A stretch of DNA of 28,469 nt from Lachnospiraceae bacterium UBA1759 (GTDB taxonomy: Bacteria; Bacillota; Clostridia; Lachnospirales; Lachnospiraceae). The translations under genes and the position numbers were made by a program. Below the pieces are notes generated by a model. The model did no database searches. It was not told the origin of the DNA and saw only the letters and a program-made list of their open reading frames with translations. The stretch spans positions 85,490-113,958 of the forward strand of contig DCHF01000021.1 in assembly GCA_002315555.1 (NCBI GenBank), given 5' to 3'. Position 1 is the stretch's first letter. Each line of letters begins with the position of its first letter. Below, piece by piece: positions 9,360 to 16,957 of this stretch.

Positions 9360-9379
9360 ACGCGGCGGAAAAGAGCGGA

Positions 9380-9994
9380 ATGTCGGAAGAAATGATCGAA
9401 AAAACGGAGAATGCGGCAAGGATCGAAGCACCGGATGATGAAAAAGCACCGGAAAAGCCGGAAAAGAGCCCGCTCCGTGAGACAATCGAATATATTCTAT
9501 ATCTGGTCTGCGTGGTCATCGGCTGCCTGCTGTTCATCCGCTTTGTAGCGGTACGTTCCGTTGTGGACGGCCACTCGATGAACGATACGCTTCACGACAA
9601 GGACAATCTGATCGTGGAAAAGATCACATATTACATCCGGGAACCGGCCCGTTACGATGTGGTGGTGTTCAGGCTGAAGAACGACCGGAAGACGCATTAC
9701 ATCAAACGGATTATCGGCTTGCCCGGAGAAACGGTGCAGATCATTGAAGGGTATGTGTACATCAACGGCGAGAAGCTGGAGGATGACATCTACTGCAAGG
9801 ATCTCATCGAATACGGATATACCGCGGATCAGCCCATAACACTCGGGGAAGATGAGTACTTTTGTATGGGTGATAACCGGAATCATTCCAAGGATTCCCG
9901 TTCCGTCGATGTGGGGCCCATCAAACGTTCCCAGTTTGTGGGGCGAGCATGGATACGCTTCTGGCCGCTTACAAAGATCGGTAAGATCGAGTAA
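9380..9994 (+). CDS. lepB: Signal peptidase I
   Basis: This 204-residue membrane peptidase removes signal peptides from exported proteins. A Glu/Lys/Pro-rich cytoplasmic leader (1-33) is followed by one membrane helix (about 36-56). The catalytic Ser is S66 in VDGHSMNDTL, and the general-base Lys is K109 in HYIKRIIGLPGE. The conserved GDNRNHSKDSR box follows. Bacillus SipS-type enzymes share this single-helix layout. The leader is longer than usual, and an internal Met at residue 5 could also start translation. It lies in the rbgA-lepB-rnhB run. Confidence 0.95.
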   Translation: MSEEMIEKTENAARIEAPDDEKAPEKPEKSPLRETIEYILYLVCVVIGCLLFIRFVAVRSVVDGHSMNDTLHDKDNLIVEKITYYIREPARYDVVVFRLKNDRKTHYIKRIIGLPGETVQIIEGYVYINGEKLEDDIYCKDLIEYGYTADQPITLGEDEYFCMGDNRNHSKDSRSVDVGPIKRSQFVGRAWIRFWPLTKIGKIE

Positions 9995-10100
9995 GATGCG
10001 GGCGGAAACCGGCAGTCGGCATTGAAATGGCAGGGCAATGAAAAAAACCGGTGAGCAGCAGCTAAACGGGAAAGGCAATAGTAAGTCTGACGAGGGTCCT

Positions 10101-10859
10101 ATGAACATTAAGGAAATCGAAGAGCTTCTTTCAAATACACCGTATCAGGAACTGCATGCAGCGTGTGCGCCGTTCCTTACCGATGAACGCGCCGGTGTAC
10201 GCAAAGTGGCGGAAAAGTATGAAAAGAAGCTGGAGGCATACCGGAAAGAACTGGAAAGACTGGACCGGATGATGCTGTATGAACGTAAGTATCAGGATCT
10301 CGGGATCATCTGCGGCATCGATGAAGCCGGACGCGGTCCGCTTGCCGGACCGGTCGTGGCTGCGGCCGTCATTCTTCCGAAGGACCATCCGATCCTTTAT
10401 GTGAATGATTCCAAACAGCTTTCCGAGAAGAAACGTGAGGAGCTTTATGACGTGATCATGCGGGAAGCGATCTCCGTGGGCGTAGGAATGGCGAGCGAAA
10501 AGGTCATTGATGATATCAATATTCTGCAGGCCACGTATCAGGCGATGCGCGATGCCATCGGCCAGTTGGATCCCAAGCCTTCCTGCACACTGAACGATGC
10601 CGTGCGTATTCCGGGAATCGAGATCCATCAGGTCCAGATCATCAAGGGTGACGCCAAGTCCGCATCCATCGCGGCGGCGTCCATCATTGCAAAGGTCACC
10701 CGTGACCGCCTGATGCGCGAATATGACAAATTGTATCCGGAATACGGATTTTCCGGACATAAGGGCTATGGCTCGCAGCTTCACATCGATGCTTTACGAA
10801 AATACGGCCCCTGTCCGATCCACCGCGCGAGCTTTATTAAGGGTATTTTGAATGAATAA
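10101..10859 (+). CDS. rnhB: Ribonuclease HII
   Basis: This enzyme cuts RNA in RNA-DNA hybrids and at single ribonucleotides in DNA. The catalytic motif GIDEAGRGPLAG gives D74 and E75 with this start. VNDSKQLSEKK, LNDA and GDAKSASIAAASIIAKVTRD supply the other acidic residues and the family signature. The frame is open back to an ATG at 10038, which would add 21 residues. The ATG at 10101 is preferred because it has GAGGG just upstream, because MNIKEIEELL resembles the usual N-terminus, and because 252 residues matches B. subtilis RnhB. The stop overlaps the start of yraN by 8 bases. Confidence 0.93.
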   Translation: MNIKEIEELLSNTPYQELHAACAPFLTDERAGVRKVAEKYEKKLEAYRKELERLDRMMLYERKYQDLGIICGIDEAGRGPLAGPVVAAAVILPKDHPILYVNDSKQLSEKKREELYDVIMREAISVGVGMASEKVIDDINILQATYQAMRDAIGQLDPKPSCTLNDAVRIPGIEIHQVQIIKGDAKSASIAAASIIAKVTRDRLMREYDKLYPEYGFSGHKGYGSQLHIDALRKYGPCPIHRASFIKGILNE

Positions 10860-11202
10860 CCGCCAAAAAGGAAGCTGTTATGAAAACATTGCGGCTTCTT
10901 TTTTTGAAGCCAAAGGGTATAAGATCCTGGAACGGAATTACCGGCGGGAGACCGGGGAGATCGATCTGATCGCCGAGGATCACGGTGTGCTGGTGTTTGC
11001 GGAGGTCAAGTATCGCGCAAAAAAGAGCAAGGGGTACCCGTACGAGGCGGTGAATGCCGCAAAACAGCGGCGGATCTATCGGACGGCTCAGTGGTATATG
11101 AACGAACGGCATGTACCCGTAACGAGACCTTGTCGCTTCGATGTGGTCAGCATTCTGGGTAATGAAGTAACACAGATCGAGAATGCGTTCGGAGGATTTT
11201 AA
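10852..11202 (+). CDS. yraN: YraN family (UPF0102) nuclease-like protein
   Basis: The 116-residue protein belongs to the small UPF0102/YraN family. It has a restriction-endonuclease-like core: GEIDLIAED followed by LVFAEVKYR, the acidic and E-x-K pattern of that fold. Its cellular role is not established; a link to DNA repair or recombination has been suggested from its fold and genome context. It overlaps rnhB by 8 bases, which implies translational coupling, and its stop directly abuts the next start. The rnhB-yraN pairing is common in Firmicutes. Confidence 0.9.
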   Translation: MNNRQKGSCYENIAASFFEAKGYKILERNYRRETGEIDLIAEDHGVLVFAEVKYRAKKSKGYPYEAVNAAKQRRIYRTAQWYMNERHVPVTRPCRFDVVSILGNEVTQIENAFGGF

Positions 11203-12063
11203 ATGCAAAGGATCGAAAATCATTTACATATGCTTCACCGGAAAACGGATGCGTCGGACCGGTTGGCATTCCATGACGGAATGCTTCCGTATTTTACGAT
11301 CCCCGCGTTCGATGCCCTCGGTGTGAAAAACGGTTTTACGACCAAGTACGGCGGCGTCAGTACCGGCTTCTATGCGGAGATGAACATGGCGGCGTTAAAA
11401 GAAACGCCCGAGATCATACAGGAGAATTACCGCAGGATCTGTCAGAAGCTTGAGATGAACGAAAAAAGGGCTGTTTTAAGCTATCAGACACATACTGTGA
11501 ATGTTCGTGTGGTAACGGAAGAGGACCTCGGAAAAGGGCCGTTTTTACCACGTGATTACACAGATACGGACGGACTTGTCACGAACCTGCCGGATGTGCC
11601 GCTTGTCACTTTATATGCGGATTGTGTGCCGCTTTATTTTTATGATCCCGTGAAAAAGGCCATCGGCCTGTCACATGCCGGATGGCGCGGAACAGTCAAC
11701 CGCATGGCGGAATCCACGGTCCGTAAAATGACGGAAGCGTTCGGGACGGATCCCGGGGATCTGTATACGGCCATCGGCCCGTCCATCTGCAGAAGCTGCT
11801 ACGAGGTAGGTCCGGAGGTTGCGGAAGAATTTGTAAAGACTTTCGGCGAAGAGCATCGTGCAGAACTCCTCGATGAAAAGCCGAACGGTAAGTATCAGCT
11901 GGATCTTTGGGCATCAAACCGTCTGGTCATGCTGCAGTGCGGGATCCCTGCGGACCACATCACCGTGAGTGATATCTGCACCAAATGCTGCAGCGATCTT
12001 TTGTATTCGCACCGGGTGATGGGAAAGAACCGGGGACTTCTTGCGGCACTTCTCAGTCTGTAG
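11203..12063 (+). CDS. pgeF: PgeF/YfiH family purine nucleoside phosphorylase-like protein
   Basis: The 286-residue protein matches the YfiH/PgeF (laccase domain, DUF152) family. Known members bind zinc, act on purine nucleosides and, in E. coli, prevent misincorporation of Ser in peptidoglycan. Conserved features are KNGFTTKYGGVS near the N-terminus, the histidine of YQTHT, the cysteine of YADCVPL and the signature SHAGWRGT. A cysteine-rich region CTKCCSD lies near the end. The ATG directly follows the yraN stop with GGAGG 7 bases upstream. Earlier databases call it polyphenol oxidase, which is probably misleading. Confidence 0.9.
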   Translation: MQRIENHLHMLHRKTDASDRLAFHDGMLPYFTIPAFDALGVKNGFTTKYGGVSTGFYAEMNMAALKETPEIIQENYRRICQKLEMNEKRAVLSYQTHTVNVRVVTEEDLGKGPFLPRDYTDTDGLVTNLPDVPLVTLYADCVPLYFYDPVKKAIGLSHAGWRGTVNRMAESTVRKMTEAFGTDPGDLYTAIGPSICRSCYEVGPEVAEEFVKTFGEEHRAELLDEKPNGKYQLDLWASNRLVMLQCGIPADHITVSDICTKCCSDLLYSHRVMGKNRGLLAALLSL

Positions 12064-12086
12064 GAACATCACGGAAAAGAGAGAAT

Positions 12087-12791
12087 ATGTTTAAACGTCA
12101 GGATCGGAACCGTGAACGCGTTGTTCGAATGTTCCGTAAAAAGAAAGTCGACTTAAAAAAGAATATCACCGAATGCTACATCGAAAACGGATGGGCGTAC
12201 GTTTCCTGCAATGTTTCGGGAATCCAGGACATCATCGATCCGTATTCCGTGGAAGGACATGAGTGGCTGAAACCGGATTTTGTGCACTTTATTGAGGATA
12301 ACGCGTACTACATTCCGATCGATTATCCGATCCTTCTGGAGATCTGCGGCGTACGCTTCGGCAACCGGGATCAGGAGACGATCCGCACGACGATCAAGCG
12401 GTATTACAGCCTCCGCATCGGCGACATGCAGGACGATATACACAACTCCATGAAGAGGATCATTCTGTTTTCGGCGCTGTCCGTGTTGTTTCTTGCGCTG
12501 GATGTGCTGTCCATCGTCTATCATTGGCCGCAGGCTGTTATTGAGATCCTCGGTGTTTTGTTCTGGTTCTTTATTTGGGAAGCAGGCGATAACCTGATCT
12601 ACGAGATGATGGAATCCCGCGAGAAAAAAGCATTCATGGCACAGATGGATACGATGGAGGTCAAGTTCGTCCGGAAGTTTAATGATCAGGCAATGAGCGA
12701 GAAGGAATCCGAGATCCTGCTTGAAAAAGTGCTTGAAAAGGAAGAGGCGCTCCAGCAGGAGGCGGAAGAAGAGGAAGTGACGGAGGAATAA
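12087..12791 (+). CDS. Two-helix membrane protein, unknown function
   Basis: I do not recognise a family. The 234-residue product has a basic N-terminus (RNRERVVRMFRKKK), a soluble region of about 100 residues, then two closely spaced hydrophobic helices (about 125-146 and 149-171) joined by a short turn. A long charged helix ending in a run of Glu (about 200-234) has coiled-coil character. This layout suggests a hairpin membrane anchor with both ends in the cytoplasm. The frame extends upstream into pgeF (to 11985), but the ATG at 12087 follows a purine-rich stretch and avoids the overlap. It is the last gene before a terminator. Confidence 0.75.
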   Translation: MFKRQDRNRERVVRMFRKKKVDLKKNITECYIENGWAYVSCNVSGIQDIIDPYSVEGHEWLKPDFVHFIEDNAYYIPIDYPILLEICGVRFGNRDQETIRTTIKRYYSLRIGDMQDDIHNSMKRIILFSALSVLFLALDVLSIVYHWPQAVIEILGVLFWFFIWEAGDNLIYEMMESREKKAFMAQMDTMEVKFVRKFNDQAMSEKESEILLEKVLEKEEALQQEAEEEEVTEE

Positions 12792-12806
12792 CGGGTGTTC
12801 GAACAG

Positions 12807-12840
12807 AGGGATGGCGGAAACGCCGTCCTTTTTCTTGTTT
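12807..12840 (+). terminator. Rho-independent terminator
   Basis: An 8-bp stem (GGATGGCG / CGCCGTCC, one G-U pair) is closed by a GAAA tetraloop and followed by TTTTTCTTGTTTT. It closes the long transcription unit that ends with the two-helix membrane protein. Confidence 0.88.
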
Positions 12841-12954
12841 TGATCAAAAAACGACTTTTTAATTTTTATAAGTACGCAAAATGGTACTCAAAACAGATAT
12901 AATTTCAGTATAAGGACCGGATTTAATAAATTTGTAATATTTTTTTAAAATATT

Positions 12955-12968
12955 CGAAAATTTGTTCG
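12955..12968 (+). promoter_or_regulatory. LexA-like operator, upstream copy
   Basis: CGAAAATTTGTTCG fits the Gram-positive LexA box CGAAC-N4-GTTCG with one mismatch in the left half-site. It ends 8 bases before the -35 hexamer of the LysM gene. It is the weakest of the three in its central bases. Confidence 0.5.
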
Positions 12969-12976
12969 ATTTCCTG

Positions 12977-13005
12977 TTGACAAACGAATGTTCGAGTGAT
13001 AGTAT
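12977..13005 (+). promoter_or_regulatory. Promoter of the LysM gene
   Basis: The -35 hexamer TTGACA (12977-12982) is perfect. A 17-base spacer leads to TAGTAT (13000-13005) as the -10 hexamer. A LexA-like operator begins within the -35 hexamer and fills most of the spacer, so binding there would block RNA polymerase. Confidence 0.75.
12981..12994 (+). promoter_or_regulatory. LexA-like operator between -35 and -10
   Basis: CAAACGAATGTTCG matches the 14-base consensus CGAACRNRYGTTYG at every position but the second. It sits within the promoter spacer, the usual place for LexA repression. Confidence 0.75.
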
Positions 13006-13014
13006 ATGGGCATA

Positions 13015-13028
13015 CGAACAAGTGTTCA
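13015..13028 (+). promoter_or_regulatory. LexA-like operator downstream of -10
   Basis: CGAACAAGTGTTCA matches the Gram-positive LexA consensus except at the last base and includes the full GAAC-N4-GTTC core. It covers the expected transcription start. A further GTTCG half-site follows at 13035-13039. Confidence 0.82.
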
Positions 13029-13052
13029 CCAAGTGTTCGAAGGAGGATCAAA

Positions 13053-13349
13053 ATGAATAAGAAAGTTATCGCATGTTTAATCTCTGTTGCAGCAGCAATG
13101 ATCATCGTGATCGTAGCGGGAACCCAGACCATCCGCACCTCTGCTGAAAACAATCTTTCCGATATGACCAAGTGCTATGCGAGCGTAGAGATCCAGCCGG
13201 AAGACACCCTCTGGAGCATCTCTAAAGAATATGCGGAAAAGTTCGGTCTGTCCACTGATGAATATGCAAGAGAACTGATGCAGATCAACGGCCTTCATTC
13301 CGACCGTATCCTTGCGGGTGCACATATCATCGTTGTATATTGGGAGTGA
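13053..13349 (+). CDS. YneA-like membrane-anchored LysM protein, probable SOS cell-division inhibitor
   Basis: The 98-residue product has an N-terminal membrane segment (about residues 5-24) and one LysM domain (about 44-97, with DTLWSISKEYAEKF, MQING and ILAGAHIIV). This is the size and layout of B. subtilis YneA, a LexA-repressed protein that delays division after DNA damage. LysM domains bind peptidoglycan. The ATG at 13053 has AGGAGG 6 bases upstream; an upstream in-frame ATG at 12996 lies within the promoter and is discarded. In Bacillus yneA is divergent from lexA, but here no lexA is adjacent and the gene stands alone between two terminators. Function is inferred from architecture plus operators. 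A simple LysM wall-binding protein is the alternative. Confidence 0.85.
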   Translation: MNKKVIACLISVAAAMIIVIVAGTQTIRTSAENNLSDMTKCYASVEIQPEDTLWSISKEYAEKFGLSTDEYARELMQINGLHSDRILAGAHIIVVYWE

Positions 13350-13400
13350 TCGAAAGCTTTAGCTGAACGGACACAAACTGAAGGATAAACAGTTTTTTAA

Positions 13401-13436
13401 AGCCATCGGCATTTTTGAAATGCCGGTGGCTTTTTA
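13401..13436 (+). terminator. Rho-independent terminator after the LysM gene
   Basis: A 14-bp stem (AGCCATCGGCATTT / AAATGCCGGTGGCT, one G-U pair) with a 3-base loop is followed by TTTTATG. It lies about 50 bases after the LysM stop and makes that gene a single-gene transcription unit. Confidence 0.88.
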
Positions 13437-13449
13437 TGTGGGAATACGA

Positions 13450-13455
13450 TATAAT
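13450..13455 (+). promoter_or_regulatory. Possible -10 element for rsmH
   Basis: TATAAT lies 92 bases before the rsmH ATG. No good -35 hexamer is seen 16-18 bases upstream; that position falls in the previous terminator and reads TGGCTT. It may be a weak promoter. Confidence 0.35.
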
Positions 13456-13546
13456 AATAAAGTTAATGCGTAAATGCTTCACGGACGCCGTAGTTACGGA
13501 GTTTCCGCGGAGCCGAAATGTTCCGATCACCGGCAGGAGATGTTCG

Positions 13547-14602
13547 ATGGAAGAAAAACAGCACAAACGAAGAGCACATTATTCGGGCAAATATCCGAAG
13601 AGGTTTGAAGAAAAGTATAAGGAACTGAATCCCGAAAAGTATCGGGAGACGGTACAGCATGTTATGGAAAAGGGCAGTACGCCGGCCGGCATGCATATTT
13701 CGATCATGGTCGATGAGATCCTGGAGTTTCTGGATATCAAGCCCGGCATGAACGGACTCGATTGTACGCTCGGTTATGGCGGTCACACAGAGAAGATGCT
13801 GGAAAAGCTTGAAGGAAAGGGGCATCTGGCATCGCTGGATGTGGATCCGATCGAGTCTAAGAAGACGATCGAACGTCTTCGGAACCTCGGATACGGAGAA
13901 GATATACTGCGTGTGCATTTGATCAATTTCAAGGACATTGATCAGGTGGCAGAGATCGAGGGCAAATTTGATTTTATTCTGGCAGACCTCGGGGTGTCAT
14001 CCATGCAGATCGATAACCCTGAGCGCGGATTCTCCTATAAAACGGAGGGCCCGCTTGATCTGAGACTGAACCCGGAAAAGGGTCAGAGTGCGGCGGAACG
14101 ACTTCGTGAAATGGATGAGGAAGAGATCGCCGGTATGCTGGTGGAGAATTCCGATGAGCCTTATGCCGAGGAAATTGCGCGTACTGTTGTGCAGTTTAGA
14201 AAGGCCGGCCGGGATATCAAAACGACCGGGGATATGAAGCATGTGATCGAACGCGCGTTAAGCTTCCTGCCTAAGGCTGAGCAAAAGGAAGCGGTGAAGA
14301 AATCCTGTGCGCGTACATTCCAGGCGCTTCGCATCGATATCAATCACGAATACGAAGTTTTGTACGAGCTTTTGGAGAAATTGCCGGATGTGCTGAATCC
14401 GGGCGGAAAAGTGGCCATTTTAACGTTCCATTCCGGAGAGGACCGTTTAGTCAAGAAATCATTTAAAGAGTACTATAGGGCCGGAATTTACGCGGAGGAG
14501 AGCCGTGATGTCGTGCGGCCGTCGCAGGAGGAATGCATCCGCAATCCGCGTGCAAAATCGACCAAAATGAGATGGGCCATCCGTGAGAGGTATGAGGAAT
14601 GA
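13547..14602 (+). CDS. rsmH: RsmH-family 16S rRNA (cytosine-N4) methyltransferase
   Basis: The 351-residue protein matches RsmH (MraW), which methylates C1402 of 16S rRNA using S-adenosylmethionine. The cofactor loop is DCTLGYGGHTEKML. LADLGVSSMQIDNPERGFS and the C-terminal AILTFHSGEDRLVKKSF and NPRAKSTKMR are family signatures. About 45 basic residues precede the conserved start, so it is longer than the usual ~310. It lacks the mraZ/ftsL division-cluster neighbours of canonical rsmH, so it may be a second paralogue (inference). The ATG at 13547 has AGGAGA 6 bases upstream; the frame is open to 13415, but that region overlaps the terminator. The stop overlaps the next start (ATGA). Confidence 0.9.
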   Translation: MEEKQHKRRAHYSGKYPKRFEEKYKELNPEKYRETVQHVMEKGSTPAGMHISIMVDEILEFLDIKPGMNGLDCTLGYGGHTEKMLEKLEGKGHLASLDVDPIESKKTIERLRNLGYGEDILRVHLINFKDIDQVAEIEGKFDFILADLGVSSMQIDNPERGFSYKTEGPLDLRLNPEKGQSAAERLREMDEEEIAGMLVENSDEPYAEEIARTVVQFRKAGRDIKTTGDMKHVIERALSFLPKAEQKEAVKKSCARTFQALRIDINHEYEVLYELLEKLPDVLNPGGKVAILTFHSGEDRLVKKSFKEYYRAGIYAEESRDVVRPSQEECIRNPRAKSTKMRWAIRERYEE

Positions 14603-15498
14603 AACGAAGAAAAAGAAGAACGCGCGCCTATTATAAGCGGATGATGCTTTTGGTGGCGCTGATCGGTGTGCTGCTTGTGGCGCTGGTTGCGGTGTCATCT
14701 GCGGTGTATGATAAAATGATGGCGGAAATACCGGAAACGTCGCAGGCGGTCTCTTCGGACAGTGTGGAAGAGAAGACGGAGAGTGCGGAGACCAAAAAGA
14801 CCACGGAGTCCGTCAAGCCGGAGAAAGAAACATCAGAAGATGCAGCAACGGATACGGTAACCAGAGAAACGGAAACGTCCGCTGAAGAAACCGCGGAAAC
14901 CACGCAGGCGGTCACGACGACGCAGGAGACCAAACGGGATCTTGCGAGCGTGAATTATGATCAGGTCGTATTTGTGGGCGATTCAAGAACGCTTTCCCTG
15001 GGCTCCGGCGGTAAGCTTGAGTACCGAATCGTTCCGGAAAGCGCGATCTGTGCCACCTGGGGAGGTCAGCTCGTCGATGCCTCCGCGATGGAAAACACAA
15101 AAAATGCGGCAAATAAAATGCGTGCCAAAGCGGTTTTTTGGTACGGAGTCAATGATGTCCAGATGAATCCGATGCGTGACAATGTCGATAATTTCCTCGG
15201 CAATTACGCAACGCTGATCAATGAATATGTGAAGATCAATCCGAACAGTACGATCTACATCGTATCGATCCTGAATACCGGCGTGAACGAAAAAGATCAT
15301 TATGAGGGCCAGGAAGAAAACATCGTGCGTTATAATGCGGCGCTCAAGCAGTATTGCGCGGACTGCGGTTATATCTATGTGGATGTAACGAGCCTGCTTG
15401 TCGGTGAAGAAGGGATCCTGGATGACAATATTCATTTTTCGGAATCCTTTTATAAAGAAAAATATGTACCGTTTATGGTCGATGTCCTCGGCCTTTGA
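14599..15498 (+). CDS. Membrane-anchored SGNH/GDSL-type hydrolase
   Basis: The 299-residue protein has a basic N-terminus, one membrane helix (about 15-36), a Glu/Thr/Ser-rich linker (45-113) and an extracellular SGNH hydrolase-like domain. Block I is FVGDSRTLSLG with the likely nucleophile S129. GVND at 183-186 supplies the block III Asn, and DDNIHF with D276 and H279 completes the triad. Such domains act as esterases or O-acetyl transferases/deacetylases on cell-wall polymers. The substrate is unknown. It overlaps rsmH by 4 bases, so the two are probably translationally coupled. Confidence 0.82.
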   Translation: MKRRKRRTRAYYKRMMLLVALIGVLLVALVAVSSAVYDKMMAEIPETSQAVSSDSVEEKTESAETKKTTESVKPEKETSEDAATDTVTRETETSAEETAETTQAVTTTQETKRDLASVNYDQVVFVGDSRTLSLGSGGKLEYRIVPESAICATWGGQLVDASAMENTKNAANKMRAKAVFWYGVNDVQMNPMRDNVDNFLGNYATLINEYVKINPNSTIYIVSILNTGVNEKDHYEGQEENIVRYNAALKQYCADCGYIYVDVTSLLVGEEGILDDNIHFSESFYKEKYVPFMVDVLGL

Positions 15499-15508
15499 TC
15501 AAAATTAT

Positions 15509-15540
15509 GAGGCGGGCTGTAGCAGTCCCGCCTCTATTAT
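15509..15540 (+). terminator. Terminator-like hairpin at the end of the core block
   Basis: The 8-bp arms GAGGCGGG and CCCGCCTC enclose a smaller CTG/CAG stem and are followed by TATTATT. It begins 10 bases after the hydrolase stop. The T-tract is interrupted, so efficiency is uncertain. Confidence 0.7.
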
Positions 15541-15798
15541 TCGACACCTATATATTCGCTAAACACAAGTTTAACGAATAATAAGGGGTATATTTAAGCT
15601 GTATAATACTTCCGGAGTCATTTTTGAGAAAATTACCGACATTGTCATGCATAGGTTGGATCGCAACCCCGGACTTCCGGGTCCGGCGCCTGAAGGACAC
15701 CATTCTGTTGAAGCTGTCATGTGTTTATGACTTCACCTGCTATAATTCATATGCTTGCTGATCATGAAAACGCATTACAGTGTTTCGTAATACCGTAT

Positions 15799-15929
15799 AA
15801 TTCCGGAAGAAACTTTTGAAGCTTTATGATGAAACACACCTGCTTGCAGAAATTCCGGAAGAAACTTTGAAGCTCTATGATAAAACACCGCTGCTTGCGG
15901 AAATTGATCTAAAATCAAGAATTTTCTGA
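15799..15929 (+). pseudogene. Decayed ORF end with a 17-residue tandem repeat
   Basis: A 52-base unit is followed by a near-identical 50-base unit. From 15852 the + frame reads IPEETLKLYDKTPLLAE and continues IDLKSRIF to a TGA at 15927-15929. The first unit encodes the same 17-residue module (with DETH for DKTP) only if one extra T in its TTTT run near 15815 is removed. In-frame stops occur just upstream. This looks like the 3' end of a lost repeat-containing gene. I cannot name the family. Confidence 0.5.
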
Positions 15930-16130
15930 GCGTTTTTAAATTACACCGGCGTGTAAATATACGTGGAAAATTCTGAAATCGCATCACAGCGTTTGCGAAA
16001 AGTTAAAGATGCAATAAACAGAACTGAGCGTGTGTGATATCGATATTGTGACATGTTACAGGAAGACTTTACATTTTAATGCTTAATACGCATAGGCTTA
16101 AAAAATAAGGAAATATGCGGGCTGCAGCAC

Positions 16131-16271
16131 TTATCCACACTGAGGTGTTTTGAATGCTGAAAATGCAATTTTATGTTATCCACATAAATCACCGGTGGTA
16201 TTCGTTATCTTTCCGGGCAGAAGGATGCGCCGATTATGGTTATCAACAGCACGTTATTTACCTGTGGATCA
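16131..16271 (+). other. Cluster of DnaA boxes
   Basis: Two perfect TTATCCACA boxes lie at 16131-16139 and 16176-16184. One-mismatch boxes are TTATCAACA at 16240-16248 and, on the minus strand, TGATCCACA at 16263-16271. Four sites in 141 bases is dense. No dnaA, dnaN or replication initiator gene is in the window, so this is not shown to be an origin. It could be a DnaA-titrating or DnaA-regulated site, or part of a mobile-element origin. Confidence 0.6.
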
Positions 16272-16469
16272 GGGCGTATATTGCTGATCCGCGTTTTTCA
16301 CCTTTGCCCATCCGGCTATGATTCCCCTCCTTTTCACCGACATATTGACAGATCACGGGGAAAGCACTAAAATCATATTATCAATTTCGACTAATTATAG
16401 TTAAGCGAAAATATATCTTCAGCAAATGTCTTTGCATCTGCTCCACGCTCTATACACATAAATGTCATT

Positions 16470-16746
16470 GGAAACAAAAGTTGTCCATATAAGGAAACGA
16501 AAGTTGTCCATTTGATAAAATTGGCCTACTTTTTGTTGATTTATACGCAATAAAACCATATTATCGGGAAACAAAAGCTGTCCATATCATGACAGTGGGA
16601 AGCAAAAGTTGTCCATATGCGAACAGTTTAGGAAACAAATGTTGTCCATATCATGACAGTAGAAAACAAAAGTTGTCCATATACGAACAGTTTGGGAAAC
16701 AAAAGTTGTCCATATACGAACAGTAGGAAGCAAAAGTTGTCCATAT
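16470..16746 (+). repeat. Eight-copy array of a 21-bp direct repeat
   Basis: Copies with core GGAAACAAAAGTTGTCCAT begin at 16470, 16493, 16567, 16598, 16631, 16662, 16695 and 16726, and all are in the same direction. Each differs from consensus at 0-2 positions. Start-to-start spacing is 23, 74, then 31, 33, 31, 33, 31. The 10- or 12-base spacers of the last six copies end in GACAGT or GAACAGT, followed by extra bases in alternation. Phasing near three helical turns suggests protein-binding sites, such as iterons or transposase sites at an element end. Spacers are short and similar to each other, which excludes CRISPR. Confidence 0.9.
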
Positions 16747-16957
16747 ACGAACAGTCATTTAGACATGTACCATTACTTTTTGAAACTACTGTTGCATATA
16801 TTACGATAGAAAATCTCCTCTTCTACATTTCAAATTACGTTTATGTGGTAACGACGGGCATTGATTTCAGGGGTTATTTTCACCCGTCGCAAACATATGA
16901 AGCATTCAATTAAATTCTAATAACTTATCCTGTATTGTTTCGGCTATTAGTTCCAGA

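Noticed and set aside
12797..12804. GTTCGAAC palindrome as a LexA site
   Set aside because: The half-sites are in the wrong orientation with no 4-base spacer, and it lies before a terminator.
15775..15987. 70-codon minus-strand frame over the tandem repeat
   Set aside because: The plus strand gives a more protein-like repeat with a natural end; the minus frame is likely its antisense.
16131..16271. Chromosomal oriC
   Set aside because: No dnaA, dnaN, rpmH or similar origin neighbours are present; only the DnaA boxes support it.
16470..16746. Repeat array as a CRISPR
   Set aside because: Repeats are 21 bp and spacers only 2-12 bp (one gap of 53 bp), similar to each other, and there are no cas genes.
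16653..16913. 86-codon frame within the repeat array
   Set aside because: The product begins with repeats of SCPYTNS that simply translate the DNA repeats; there is no ribosome binding site.
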